Notes: generated by a model from the sequence alone, not told the origin. Counted from the first letter of the stretch, positions 19,296 to 30,338 are shown. The stretch: DNA of 64,000 bases from Aurantiochytrium sp. KH105 (GCA_003116975.1 BGKB01000110.1:62001-126000); one strand, 5' to 3'. Numbers and translations are program-made.

Positions 19296-21422
19296 ATGGC
19301 GGAGACCCCGACGGCGAGCGAGGACAAGGAGCAGCAGCAGCAGCAGCAGCAGCAAGAGCAGCAGCAGGAACAGGATCAGGCAGAGGAACAGGAACAAGCA
19401 GAGGAACAGGATGAATCCGCACGAGAAGAAGAAGTGGGCATCGTGAGGTTCGTGAGCGCCGACAGGCCTGGGTTCACAGGAACACTGAAAATGAGATACA
19501 GAGACTTTATCGTGCGCGAAGTGGGTCTCGACGGCAAAGTGGCGCAGCTTACTACTCAGGATATTCCCGAGGATGACGAGGGATCCAATGGCGAGAACAA
19601 CAAGGCAAAGGATTCAGGCTCTGACCCTGCCCAGGAAGAAGCACAGCGTCGAGCTGCTGGTCTTGCCGCTCTCGAGGCCCTCGTCGGCGCCGAGGCATGC
19701 AAAGAGGTTCAGACCTTGCTCGAGGAAACCCCCTTGCAAAGTCATGTTCGCTTGCCTGCCAGCACAGAAAAGTCCAAGCGTACGGAAATCCACCAGTGCG
19801 TGCGCAAGTTTTTTGCGCCAGATCTCATCACCGACACAGTCTCTGACGGCGACGGCACGAACGCCGCGTCGAAGAACATTGTGCGGGTCATTCGTGCAGA
19901 TGCTGCAGATATTGCCGGCAATGGGGACAACGGGCGAAAGCGTAGCGCCTCGCGCGGCGATCCTCGCGACAGGAATAGTGGTCAGAAGCGACCTCGTGTT
20001 GTGGAGCGCTGGCCCGTCGACAGACTTCCCTTTGTGTCATTCATTCTGCACAAGGAGAATCTTGAGGCGGGCGCCGTCATTGCGCACCTTGCCTTTCACC
20101 TGAACGTGCCCTCGCAGCGCATTGGATTCGCAGGCAATAAGGACAAGCGCGCAATTACTGTGCAAAGGATGACAGTTCATCATCGGACTCCAGAGGCCAT
20201 TCGTCACGCCGCAGAGCAGCCCCCCAAGGGCCGCAAGGCTCCTCAGATCGCCGTGGGCAACTTTGAGTTCGTTGACAAGGGTTTGAGCTTGGGTGACCAG
20301 CTTGGTAACGAGTTTGAGCTCACGATGCGAGACGTCAAGATGGCCACCGCAGACCACGTCACCCCGAGTCCTTCGACGGACGCCTCGCGCGCGGCCCAGG
20401 CTGCCATTGAGGAGAACATCCAGCTATGGGCGCAGCATGGTTTTCTCAATTACTTTGGGATGCAAAGGTTTGGAACCTATGCGACCTCAACGCACACCGT
20501 TGGTGCGTGCGTGCTCCGTGGCGACTTTCAGCGCGCCGTTCGCCTCTTATTTGAGCCCTCGGGGAATAGCCCTGCCTTTGAAGCTGCCGCAGCGAAGTTT
20601 GTGCAGACGTGCGCCTTCAACAAGATCCTGGTTAGCGCGCGGGGAAACACGGCTGCAATTCGATCCATTGTGCATCACATTGACAAGGACCGAAAGAAGC
20701 GAGGCATCACCGAGCCCAAGTCTGTTGAGTCTCTCGACTCCCGGACGCTACAGGGGGCGTTTTCACGCATTCCGCATCATCTCCGCCAGCTCTACGTTCA
20801 TGCTTACCAGGCGTACGTGTTCAACCAGCTTGTCACCAAGCGTGTCGATGCTCATGGGGCGGGAGCCGTGGTCGCGGGCGATCTCGTGTGCAAACGTACC
20901 TTGGAAGAAAGCATCGACGAAGACAAGATTCGCATTGCTTCGCAGGATGATGTTGACGCGGGTACGTACTCCATGGAGGATGTCTTGCTTCCCGTCCCGG
21001 GAACCAAGACCAAGCTTTATCCTTCGCACACGGTCGACAAGACCGCTTGCGAGGCCATCATGGCAGGCGATGGCGTCTCTCTGGAAGGTATGCAAAAGTC
21101 TGCTGGTAAGCTCGCTCCCCAGGGAACCTACCGCTACATGCTCGTGAAGCCGCGCGACGTGTCGCACCGTTGGTTGTACTATACGGACGACGATGCCAGC
21201 GCGGACTTTCTGCAGACGGACTTGGATCGTCTTAAAGATCTCAAAGATCAAGAGGCTGCGTTTCGAACTCCGACCCCTGAGGCCAAGCACACGGCACTGG
21301 TCTTGCGATTCAAGCTTGGGACATCGTGCTATGCAACCATGGGTCTGCGTGAGCTCACCAAGGCTGCAACGGACCGCGCTTCCACCGTCCCGGCCTCTGC
21401 CCCCAAGTCCCCCGCGGCCTGA
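19296..21422 (+). CDS. PUS7: TruD-family tRNA/mRNA pseudouridine synthase (PUS7-like)
   Basis: 708 residues from the ATG at 19296 (a TTG two codons upstream is ignored). It isomerises uridine to pseudouridine in RNA; the PUS7 family modifies tRNA position 13 and other sites. The N-terminus has a CAG-encoded Gln/Glu tract. The TruD catalytic motif is at about 275-290 (FAGNKDKRAITVQ, with catalytic Asp in KDK). Other hallmarks are FVSFILHKENLEAGAVIAHLA, FLNYFGMQRFG at about 380-395 (RNA-binding core) and HAYQAYVFNQL. The C-terminus has VLRFKLGTSCYATMGLRELTK. Length and insert pattern (a charged segment about 205-235) fit eukaryotic PUS7, not bacterial TruD. Confidence 0.94.
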   Translation: MAETPTASEDKEQQQQQQQQEQQQEQDQAEEQEQAEEQDESAREEEVGIVRFVSADRPGFTGTLKMRYRDFIVREVGLDGKVAQLTTQDIPEDDEGSNGENNKAKDSGSDPAQEEAQRRAAGLAALEALVGAEACKEVQTLLEETPLQSHVRLPASTEKSKRTEIHQCVRKFFAPDLITDTVSDGDGTNAASKNIVRVIRADAADIAGNGDNGRKRSASRGDPRDRNSGQKRPRVVERWPVDRLPFVSFILHKENLEAGAVIAHLAFHLNVPSQRIGFAGNKDKRAITVQRMTVHHRTPEAIRHAAEQPPKGRKAPQIAVGNFEFVDKGLSLGDQLGNEFELTMRDVKMATADHVTPSPSTDASRAAQAAIEENIQLWAQHGFLNYFGMQRFGTYATSTHTVGACVLRGDFQRAVRLLFEPSGNSPAFEAAAAKFVQTCAFNKILVSARGNTAAIRSIVHHIDKDRKKRGITEPKSVESLDSRTLQGAFSRIPHHLRQLYVHAYQAYVFNQLVTKRVDAHGAGAVVAGDLVCKRTLEESIDEDKIRIASQDDVDAGTYSMEDVLLPVPGTKTKLYPSHTVDKTACEAIMAGDGVSLEGMQKSAGKLAPQGTYRYMLVKPRDVSHRWLYYTDDDASADFLQTDLDRLKDLKDQEAAFRTPTPEAKHTALVLRFKLGTSCYATMGLRELTKAATDRASTVPASAPKSPAA

Positions 21423-21646
21423 TCCGATAAACGCAAGCTGCGAGCACGCTGCTTAGTCGGCGTGTATCTGATGAAGCCTCTGTGCAAAACCGCTTCTCCC
21501 GCGCCTCTTACCTTTTTGAATTTTGAAAAAGCGAACTTTTCGTGCCGTGCCGTGGCGTGGCGTGGCGTGACTCGCTGCATTGAGCTCTTGCTGGGCCGCC
21601 GTGGAGACGTCAACCGCGCTGCTCTTGAAGAGGTAGTAGGGGTTCG

Positions 21647-22072
21647 ATGACTATGAAGAGCACCTGTGCCAAGCCGCGCGTCTGGGTAGACACGGCGAGT
21701 CTTGGCGCGGAGAGCGACGATGCGGAGGACTTTGGCCCCGCGGGCCCGCTTGCTGACGCCGATGCGGTCAAAGCGAAGCTGCGCGAGCTTCGCGCGCGAG
21801 TTTTGGACTGCAAAGAGGGCTTGGACTGCGCCGCAGATGTCATTCGCAAAGCCCAAGAGTCCCCGGACGCGCACTTGGATCGGGATGCGATTAAGGCCGA
21901 GATTGAAGAGGTGAAGCGCATACGTGCTCAGCTGCAAACAGATGCCAGGCTTCAGCACGAACGGGCGCACGCCGCGCTGAAGGAGGCACTCGAGACAGCA
22001 AAGGCCTCCGTTGCTGAGACGGCCGCCAAGTACGCCAAGGAATTTGAAAAGCTTCTCCGTGACATGAAGTAA
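21647..22072 (+). CDS. Small helical protein of unknown function
   Basis: 141 residues from the ATG at 21647. After about 35 mostly acidic residues, nearly the whole chain is amphipathic helix or coiled coil (KAKLRELRARVLDCKEGLDC, KAEIEEVKRIRAQLQ, ALKEALETAKASVAETAAKY). I do not recognise the family. The size and two- or three-helix pattern would suit a small chaperone or scaffold subunit, but this is not shown. It lies 224 bases after PUS7 on the same strand. It is believed real because of clean codon phase, charge patterning and an early stop flanked by AT-richer sequence. Confidence 0.55.
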   Translation: MTMKSTCAKPRVWVDTASLGAESDDAEDFGPAGPLADADAVKAKLRELRARVLDCKEGLDCAADVIRKAQESPDAHLDRDAIKAEIEEVKRIRAQLQTDARLQHERAHAALKEALETAKASVAETAAKYAKEFEKLLRDMK

Positions 22073-22718
22073 TTTTTTGAAGTTTTTGAAGAAAGAAAAT
22101 TTGGCTGGCGTGGGCTGTAACTGCACCGAAAGGATTCTTCAACGCAAGCATGCTAAGAGTTTACGTAGCCTGTTATGTTAGACTACGCGTAGCTGCAGCA
22201 ACCAAAACAGCAACCAAAACTTCTTGGAAAGCGGGCAAGATCGCAATGTGACACATAATCATGGCGCCATTCGTCTTGCATAGGGGCCCAGATGCTACCA
22301 TTTTTCCACGCCATCTCGGCCTTCTCCGCTTTGATCTCCACTCCAGCACGCGCAGGTCTAAGAGACGTTTTACAAACAAAACAAAAAAGTAAAATGCCAC
22401 GAAGACGAGGATCGGTTGTGCGCCTCGCTATATTTATGTCATCCTTCCTATTGCAAGAGTGTCAATCACCTCACTACATCAACATGTCCATCATCCCTTC
22501 TCTGTCTCCTCCTCTCCTTGCTTTCCAGTCCAGCAGCCCCAACATGCCGCAGTATTGTTTTGGGTGGTGTATGTCGTGCGACGATCATCATCAAACAAAG
22601 ATCAAGACGAGTTGAGCGAGGTGCAAAAATGCAAGTTGCTGTGTAAACTTGCACTCTTTCAGAGTCGCGCGCAGCGCCTGCGGCCACAGGTAGCACGCGC
22701 AGCAGCGAAGCGAGGATC
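22073..22718. other. Spacer upstream of the Mrs2-like gene
   Basis: A 646-base gap, AT-richer than its neighbours. It contains a TTTTTGAAGTTTTTGAAG duplication just after the previous stop and no convincing ORF or RNA gene. Confidence 0.5.
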
Positions 22719-24293
22719 ATGCTCTCGGCTCGCAGCGTGGTGCGAGGACGAGTCGGCGCGACACTGGATGTGAGCCTCGGTCTCGGTGCATGGGGTGCAG
22801 GACGAGCTCCGGGGCAAGAGCTCGGCCCTTTGCTGCAAGAGAAACCGAGACAGAACAAGGCGGTGGCGACGCAACAGTGCTTCGCGCGACAGCGACACGG
22901 GACTTTGCTGCAGGCGCGGGGCTTTCTCGATACCCCCTTTCCCTCCACTCTAGATAAACCGGGCGTCAAAGATGAATTCCAGGTGTTTGTATACAACAGT
23001 GACGGGCACTTCAAGCGCGAACTTATGACCAAGACCGGGCTTTTGCACGCGACAAAGCTCAATGCCAGAGACTTGATTCACCTCGACTCTGGATATCATC
23101 GCCGCCACCGACCAATATTAATGGTAAGACCCGAATCAATCTTGGTCAGTCTCGCTCACGTTCGTGCCGTAATTTGCCGTGACACTGTGCATCTGCTGCA
23201 TCCGGAGCAGCCCAAGATACAAAGGTTCGCTGGCAAGCTGGCCCAATTCCTCAGGGGCGAACGTACCCCGTTCCCACCATATGTCTTTCTTGGCGCCTCG
23301 CGACAGAGCCTCAATTGGCGCGAAGACATCGCCGCAGATGTCTCGTCAACATCAGAGGAGGGCGCCCAGCTCCCCTTTGAATTGCGCGCTCTAGAGGGCG
23401 TATTGAGTCACCTTTGCAGCACGTACTATAATCGCACGCGTCTTCTCTCGCCCTTGGTAAAGAGCGTTTTGCATACTCTGAGCTCCAGACCCGTTGATCC
23501 CGAGGTCCTGCACCAGCTGCTACCGATGAAAGACACGCTGTCCCAGTTCGAGATTGAGACGACGCTCACGCGCAACGTGCTCACAGAGGTTCTCCACAAC
23601 GAGGAAGACATGCTCGCAATGTTGTTGAGTGAAACGTATGCCAACTCCGGCGTCTTACCAAAGCGAGAGCGCCACGAGACTGTGGAGCTTCTTCTGGAAA
23701 ACTACTGCTCGCAGCTCATCGATATCTCGCAAGAGGCATACTATCTACGTAAACGCGTCGAGTCTACGCAAAGTATTATCGAACTGCGACTCGATACGTA
23801 CCGGAACAACATGCTGAGGGTTAGCATCAACATCGCCTTGGCCTCGTGCGCACTCTCGCTCGGGACAGCGATATCTGGCATTTTTGGCGCCAATCTCGTC
23901 AACCACCTCGAAGACCACCCTACAGCGTTTTATTGGCTTGTGCTCTTCTCATCCGTCTCTGTTTGCGGTGTATTCTTTGGCATGAGGCGTAAAATCCCAG
24001 AAGGCCAAGCAGGCGGCAACCTCGACTCGATCTTCATCCACCTCGAGGAGATCCAGCAGATCCTCAGTGTGGCTCGCTCGCGCAGACGAACGGGGATGCG
24101 CAGTCTGACGCGAGCTGAGCTCAAGGCGATGCTCCAAAAAATTGCTGGCGTCAATATATCCGAGGAAGATCTCACCATCATCTGGAAGACTTTTGACCTC
24201 GACAAAGACGGTACGATAGAGCCCGGGGAGATTGACAAAGCCATTCTTTCTTCTGCAAAGGGCGAGCATCGAGATTCTTTCATCTCCGTGTAG
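22719..24293 (+). CDS. Mrs2/CorA-like Mg2+ transporter homologue with GAN motif and C-terminal EF-hand
   Basis: 524 residues from the ATG at 22719. The N-terminus (MLSARSVVRGRVGATL) looks like a mitochondrial presequence. The Mrs2-type cytosolic/matrix alpha-beta domain spans about 80-250 (LNARDLIHLDSG, ILVSLAHVRAVI, LPFELRALEGVL). The long stalk helices follow at about 250-365 (LLPMKDTLSQFEIE, SIIELRLDTYRNNMLRV). Two transmembrane helices lie at about 365-420. The pore signature between them reads SGIFGANL, so the GMN tripeptide of CorA/Mrs2 is GAN (23886-23894, residues 390-392). The C-terminus (about 435-524) is unusual: it carries a canonical EF-hand loop (DLDKDGTIEPGE). The family acts as pentameric Mg2+ channels of the inner mitochondrial membrane. 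Whether a GAN version conducts Mg2+ is uncertain. Confidence 0.88.
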   Translation: MLSARSVVRGRVGATLDVSLGLGAWGAGRAPGQELGPLLQEKPRQNKAVATQQCFARQRHGTLLQARGFLDTPFPSTLDKPGVKDEFQVFVYNSDGHFKRELMTKTGLLHATKLNARDLIHLDSGYHRRHRPILMVRPESILVSLAHVRAVICRDTVHLLHPEQPKIQRFAGKLAQFLRGERTPFPPYVFLGASRQSLNWREDIAADVSSTSEEGAQLPFELRALEGVLSHLCSTYYNRTRLLSPLVKSVLHTLSSRPVDPEVLHQLLPMKDTLSQFEIETTLTRNVLTEVLHNEEDMLAMLLSETYANSGVLPKRERHETVELLLENYCSQLIDISQEAYYLRKRVESTQSIIELRLDTYRNNMLRVSINIALASCALSLGTAISGIFGANLVNHLEDHPTAFYWLVLFSSVSVCGVFFGMRRKIPEGQAGGNLDSIFIHLEEIQQILSVARSRRRTGMRSLTRAELKAMLQKIAGVNISEEDLTIIWKTFDLDKDGTIEPGEIDKAILSSAKGEHRDSFISV

Positions 24294-24353
24294 GTAGACG
24301 TCAAAGGCTTGTCTCGACGTCTTTCTTCTTTTCTTCTCTTCTTCTTTCTTTCT

Positions 24354-25586
24354 CTACTTTGCCCTTCTCTTTTCTCCCTTTCCCTCTTCCTCCTCCTCTT
24401 TTTCCTCCTCTTTTCGCCGGGCCCTCCTCCATAGATTCTGCCAGGTCCAAAATCTCTTCTCGAGCTTGATCGAGAGCGAGATCGTGACCGCACGTTCGAG
24501 ATGACGGAAGCCTCTTTGATAAGAGGCTGCAAAGGCTCGCTGCCGAATAGACCTTCGAAAAACCTGGTCGGCACACCAAGCCAACCATTGCCGAACGGAG
24601 CGTTGTAGCAAGTGCCTCTGTGCGAGCACGCTGGCGCGTTGTGACTGCCCAGCTAGTAATCTCCGCGCACGCGCATAATCACGCAAACGATCGAAAGCCT
24701 TCGCTGCACCTTTATGCCGAACGTGGGTTTGTCCGATGCGCATGCTCGTTCGTACAATGCGTTCATATTCCGCGCGGGCGCGCCACGTGCAGAATCGAGC
24801 TCGGAGACGATATTGCTGCATGTGGCGCACCGCACGTTGGGTCTGAAGCAGCTCTGTTCGCCCCTTGAGCTGTTGGGCTTGGACGATTCCCACCTTGAGC
24901 GCATGTGACGCGCGATCGTGCGGAGATTGGGCATCCACGCGACAGATGCTCAACAGATGGTCTGACAAGAGCTCTTTCAGTTCCGCGCTCTTTACTTTAG
25001 TTTTCAAGTCTTGCATGACATTAGCGAGATGATGTGCGCTTCGTCGCGAGCTGGCCAAAGACCAGAGCAGGCTTGCCGCCTGCGCTTTGGAGATCCATCC
25101 TCTATTTTGCTCATCGTACATTTGCCATAAAAAGCCGCGTACACTTTCATTTGACTCCGAACTTGCGCCATGCAAAATGACAAGGGCAACAACCAGCTCG
25201 CGAAGGTCCACGACATGTCGCGATTCGCTTACAAGTGCTGCAAAGATTTCTCGAAGTAACCTTGAGAGTTGCTGGCCATGAATCGCATGTTCACCAACTC
25301 TGACGCCAAGAAGTGTCCCTGCGAGTGCGGTGAAGCGTGCTTCGTCGACCTCGGCACTTGCCGCAGCCGCGGTAGCCATCCACCGCCACCGAAGGTCGCG
25401 GACTGCACCTGGCCTTGCCAGCAGATATGCCGCACGAAAGAGCTTCCAACGTTCCCATGGTGGAGCACGTTGACGTTGTTGAGGCATCAGTGTCTTTCTC
25501 GTGACTTTCTTTCGAATGTATCGGGCATCGTGCAGCGCACGATGCCGGTCTATTCTTGCGGCGTCGGGCTTCTTCGTCCGGGTCAT
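24354..25586 (-). CDS. Sfi1-like Trp-repeat protein with degenerate EF-hand-like N-terminus
   Basis: 410 residues from the ATG at 25586. Residues about 85-175 look like paired EF-hand helices with a degenerate loop (MYDEQNRGWISKAQA). From about 230 to 395 come spaced helical repeats with aromatic anchors about 30 residues apart (RFCTWRARAEYE, AFDRLRDYARARR, VRQWLAWCADQVFRR, RFWTWQNLWRRARR). This is the spacing and A-x7-L-x-x-W character of Sfi1/centrin-binding repeats. Sfi1 proteins form filaments coated by centrin at centrosomes and basal bodies. The tail is a Lys/Glu run encoded by a strongly pyrimidine-rich strand. It converges with the Mrs2-like gene (60 bases) and diverges from the TTLL gene. 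The repeat call is moderate. Confidence 0.65.
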   Translation of the reverse strand: MTRTKKPDAARIDRHRALHDARYIRKKVTRKTLMPQQRQRAPPWERWKLFRAAYLLARPGAVRDLRWRWMATAAAASAEVDEARFTALAGTLLGVRVGEHAIHGQQLSRLLREIFAALVSESRHVVDLRELVVALVILHGASSESNESVRGFLWQMYDEQNRGWISKAQAASLLWSLASSRRSAHHLANVMQDLKTKVKSAELKELLSDHLLSICRVDAQSPHDRASHALKVGIVQAQQLKGRTELLQTQRAVRHMQQYRLRARFCTWRARAEYERIVRTSMRIGQTHVRHKGAAKAFDRLRDYARARRLLAGQSQRASVLAQRHLLQRSVRQWLAWCADQVFRRSIRQRAFAASYQRGFRHLERAVTISLSIKLEKRFWTWQNLWRRARRKEEEKEEEEEGKGEKRRAK

Positions 25587-25847
25587 CGTCCCAAAAACGA
25601 TTATGACAATTACGGGCTATAAAACGGAGGAAAAAAAGCTGGTCATAACGGCTAGGTTTTGTTGGGCAAGCATGAAATTGTAGTACATACAATGCCTGCC
25701 GCCATGGGGACGTCAAGTATGGCAGACTCGCTCCCACGGACGCACCTGGCGGGGTGGGAGCTAGCTCGCGACGCTCGACAAAAAGGAATAAAAATAAGCG
25801 CGTAGCTTTGCTGTTTGCGAGGAGCTTGCAGTGTTTGCGTGGCGCAA

Positions 25848-26118
25848 ATGCAGGGCCGAAGGCGTTCTGTATTTGCTGGGGTTGGAGGTATGGTTGCCTC
25901 CTCAAGACCAGAAAAGAAGAAAGAGCCCGCGTGCATTGGTAGCTCTGCTGGCACCGACGAACGCGAAGAGCTTCACCGTACGAGTGTGCCAGAGTTCGAA
26001 CACGTCGCATATGCTGGAGCAACGGGGCTCCTGACGCCAGAACCAGCAACAAAGCACGTGGACCACCAGCACGTTGCCATAACACAACAACAGCAACAAC
26101 AGCAGCAGCAACAGCAGC

Positions 26119-26199
<81 letters not shown>

Positions 26200-29100
26200 A
26201 ACAACAACAACAACAACAGGCTGATGGTGTTGATTGGTCATCCTTTCCTTTATTTCCTCTTGAGCAAATCAACATGCTGAATAATGATGATTTAGTCCGT
26301 ACAGAAGAGGCACTTGCGGAACTCATGGCGAGTATGTCATCCGCTTCGCAGGGCGGGAGCGAAGTGGCACTCTTGGAATACGCGCGACGAGAGCAACGCG
26401 AAATTACACGTCGTCTCGAAGCCTTGGAGGCTTCTGAGCGCGTCTCACGAATGTTGTGTAGCGGCCACGTCCCAGCTATTGCGGAGCTTAACATTGTTTC
26501 GGGCGGGACGTCGGAAGACCTTCAGGCCAAACTCAAACTTAAACCTGAAGGAGAACCCGGCACTCACGAAAAAGATGAGGTAAGCTCTTCGAGGACAACC
26601 AAGAGCTGCACGAGCCACACGAGTATACTTGCTTCCTCCTATGAAAGGGATTGTGATGCGCAAGTCGAAGAAATCAGTCATGTCGAGAGTTCTGCTTTTG
26701 AATCTGACTCGCGAGATCTAAAGTCTGGCATAAAGAGTCCGGAGTGTCTAAGGGCAGCTGACAATCAAAGAAGCCGAGAGATTGTCGCGCGAGAGCCCAA
26801 AGATCATGAGCTCAAGGTGTCTGATCAAGCAGAGGACGGGAAAGAGGCCAACGCTTATCTTGCAGCGAAAAAAATGACTCAGGCAGCCCGACGGGCCACT
26901 ATTGCGGAAGCCAAAACCTTTGTCGTCTTTTCGGAGTCTTCTCGCAGAGAAAAACGGCTGCGGCAGGAAGAGCAGCGCGCTCGCATGCTTGCCAGGGCAC
27001 GTGCAAAAATGAAAAAGAAGCGGCGCGAAGAGAAGCGCAAACATCTTGAAAAGCTCCAGGAAGCACGGGAGCGCTTGAAAGAACGCGAGGCCTCTCGAGC
27101 GCGGTGGGAGCGTGAAAGACAGGAACGCGTGGCTCGCGCCGAGGCCTTGGCTCGTGAGATGCGTCAACGGAAAAAGGTCGACTCGGGTCTCTCACATGAA
27201 AATCAGAGCTACGCACAAAGCACGAGTGATGTCAAGTTTGATCCCCAAAACCCCAGGAGGCGGAGGGCGGAAGAAGAAGAGGAGGAGGACGAGGACGTCG
27301 TGGCGCTTGAAGAGGCCATTGAGGAGGAAAAGGCTGCAAATGAAAACGAACAAGACTCCTCTCGTGTCCTTGGGAATTTACGGGCGAGTCTTGTATCCGA
27401 ACGTGAGATCGATGCAGAATCAGACGGGGACGACTCCGCGTCTGCGATTTCTGGACAGTTCGACGACTCGGGCGGTACTGGAGAGAAAGAGCATGGATCC
27501 GACCATTTTGTGGACAAAGAGGATGATGCTCTCGGTAGATCTATCACGCCGCCACAGGCTACAGCAGAGTCAAAAGAACCTCTTGATGATTGGGGGGTCA
27601 ATGAAGACTTCTCGGGGCTCAAAATCTCTCTAGATCAGAACAAAACGGAAAATAATGCGCCTGAACAGCAGCAACGTGCCTCGGCAAAATTCGAACGTGC
27701 GCCAGATTCTCCAGCATCACTTTCCAATGGAGTGCATACCTATCCTTTCTCTCCCGGACGCCTCGATCAAATCTCACCTGTTTCGGCGATCGCGAGCAGC
27801 CCAGTCAAGATTTCGTCGACGGAAGCTGCTGGCGCCGCTGACGCCAAGGCTCACGTCTCGCCGGCATCAGAGACAGCACAGGAACCTCCCTTGTCACGAG
27901 CTCCAGAAAGGCTTGACGTGACGGATACGTTTTCTCCTCGGCCAAGTCGACAAAGAATCAGGTCTCGTCGAAGAGAAGACACTCAAGAGAGTCTCTCGCA
28001 GAACCTGCCAAGCGCGAGGTCGACTCGGTCGCAGGGACAGCAAAGTGCTCGGTCTACTCTTTCGCAAAAGGAGGCCTTGCTTGATCAGCTGAAACAGGAT
28101 ATGGCAAACGTGAGACACGACATGGAAATTGATCTCTCTGCTTTTGCAGTGTCCATCGATGACGACGAGAATGACGAGGAAGAGGAAAACGACTGCGCCA
28201 CAGTTTGCGTCGAGACAGCAGAGGAAAAAGAGAGAACGAAGCAACGCTCCCGGCAGGCGCGAGGCAAAGCCCTCTCCACACCGAAATCTCTTCGTGTGAC
28301 GAAGCGAGGCTCGACGGAAAATACAAGCAAAAAACCTTGTGGCACACGTTCCGTTCGCTCGGCATCTTCAGATGGAGCTCTTAAAGATCATGAGGGTGCT
28401 TCTGGAACAGGGTCCCAAGATTCAACACCTCTAAGAGCAAGGCGCTCGCCACGGGTAGAGGAAACGGGGAACAAGGAGAGCAAGGAGGAGCCAGCGAACA
28501 ATTCCGAGGTCAAGGTTGTTGATGCTGCTGCTGCTGATGATGATGGTGCGAGTTTGATTCCCGAGCAAACTGAATGCCAGCGTGTTCTTGAGGGTTTGGG
28601 TGGACTTGTGGTGGATTACTCTGATCATTTTACTTGCTTTGGCGATATTTTCAGTGTTTACGCATCTCAAGATCTCCGCAAGGCAAACAGGGCGCAGGTA
28701 CTTAGCGACGTTCTTGCGCATACCATTGAAAATTTCTCTCAGACAAACAAGGCTCTTGCGCTCGAACTATGCCCAGAAGATTCGACGCAATGGCTCGAGA
28801 TGAGCGCAGACCGTTTTTTCCGCGTTCTATCCAAGTCGCGGCACGAAGTATTCAATATCGTACGAGATGCCGGGCTCAAACTGGACACGTTAGGGGTTGA
28901 GGACAGCGTAAGTCTCGTGGAGAGCAAGTTACGCGAATCCACAGGTGAAATGAGCAGGAAGGTCGCTCTCACAGCTCGCACGCCAATGACACTGCTCCCA
29001 CAATGGGCTGGCGCTGTGTGGAACTTGCTCTGGACCTGGAGCAAGCCAAAAATTAATCGCGAGACACTATTGCGCTGGCAGCGCGTCAATCATTTTCGCA

Positions 29101-30338
29101 CTGCACGCACATTGACACGGAAAGACCTGCTTAAAAAAGAGCTGCAGCGTTACCGAAGCATGAGCAAATTTCTCTCGCACGAGTTTGAACTTTTGCCAGA
29201 CACTTTTATCTTGCCCAAGGAGTATCTCCAATTTGTCGATGCTTTCGCAAAGTATGGAGAGCAAGAACCTGACGGCAATTTTTGGATTATGAAACCTGTG
29301 GGCTTATCACGCGGCCGCGGCATTTCGCTCGTTTCCGACATTGGGGATGTTTGCTACGGTCAAAGCGTGATCATTCAACGTTATGTGTCAAACCCAATGC
29401 TTCTGGACGGCTACAAGTTTGACTTGCGCATATATGTTTTGGTCACTTCATTTCAACCGCTGGAAGCATGGATCTACGATGAAGGATTTGTGCGAGTTTG
29501 TACGCACAAGTACTCTTCCGCCTCCATCGATATCCACAACCTCTTTATTCATCTGACCAACAGCTCCATTCAGAAGATGGGGCCAAACGGCGCAGGGACC
29601 AAAGCGACGGCAGCTTCAATTTCTCGGCACCAGGCCGAGATTGACGAGGCGGGCGGCACCAAGCTGAGCTTGTCTTATTTATGGCGGCGCCTCGGCGCAC
29701 AAGGGCTTGATGTGGAGAAAATCCAGTCGGCAATCAAGCAGCTCATACTCAAGAGTCTTGTGTGTTGCGACCAAAGCATGGACAATGATCCCAATAGCTT
29801 TGAGCTCTTTGGCTACGATGTTCTTTTGGACGAAAACGTGCGACCATGGCTCATCGAGGTCAACTCGAGCCCGTCTCTGGCGCAAGAGAATCAGCTCGAC
29901 AGTAAAATCAAGCGTAAGCTCATTGCGGACACTCTGCGGCTCGTCAATCCTATGAGTTTTGACCGCGCCGTGTTGCTTGAAGTTTTGCAACGCAGACAAG
30001 CTGAGATGACGCATAGCCGCCTCCGACCCTTTAAACAGTCGACGTCGTCGCGGGAGTCGGAGCGCCAGCGGCTCAATCGCGAGCTCACCGCGATTTTCCG
30101 TGGGCGGCGGCCACGCAGCCTCGGTGAAGAGCCAGAGGAGCGAGGAGGCTACCGTCTGCTGTGTCCAAATACCCCAGAGCATGAATCTATTAAACGCATC
30201 CTTAGGCAGGAACGGGGCGTCAAAATCGCGGCTGTTAAGCGACAAGGCGCTAGTGGGCAAAACGCAAAGTCCACGGCTGTCGGACTAGGATCCCGTGGGC
30301 TCGAGTACCTCGCCGAAGGCTGCAATGTCAAGCTTTGA
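25848..30338 (+). CDS. Tubulin-tyrosine-ligase-like glutamylase, TTLL2-like, with polyQ tract
   Basis: 1496 residues from the ATG at 25848; the frame continues to a TTG at 25815. Residues 80-124 are a Gln tract with two His. A long charged, mostly disordered region follows, with a Lys/Arg/Glu single helix at about 365-440 (KKKRREEKRKHLEKLQEARERLKERE). The TTL domain is at about 1060-1375: LLPDTFILPKE, ATP-binding WIMKPVGLSRGRGI, VIIQRYVSNPMLLDGYKFDLRIYVLV, HLTNSSIQ, and catalytic EVNSSPSL near 1339. The SRGRGI and YKFDLR motifs fit the glutamylase/glycylase TTLL branch, with best resemblance to TTLL2. It ligates glutamate (or glycine) to tubulin side chains, typically in axonemes and basal bodies. 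The TTLL class is certain; the subfamily is inferred. Confidence 0.93.
26085..26219 (+). repeat. CAA/CAG trinucleotide repeat encoding polyglutamine
   Basis: 45 consecutive CAA, CAG or CAT codons in phase with the TTLL gene: 33 Gln, His-Gln-His, then 9 Gln. The middle is nearly pure CAA. The opposite strand reads as poly-Val or poly-Leu in long spurious frames. Confidence 0.95.

Noticed and set aside
25291-26241. Minus-strand frame with a long poly-Val run
   Set aside because: Reverse complement of the CAA repeat plus antisense of the Sfi1-like gene's other frame.
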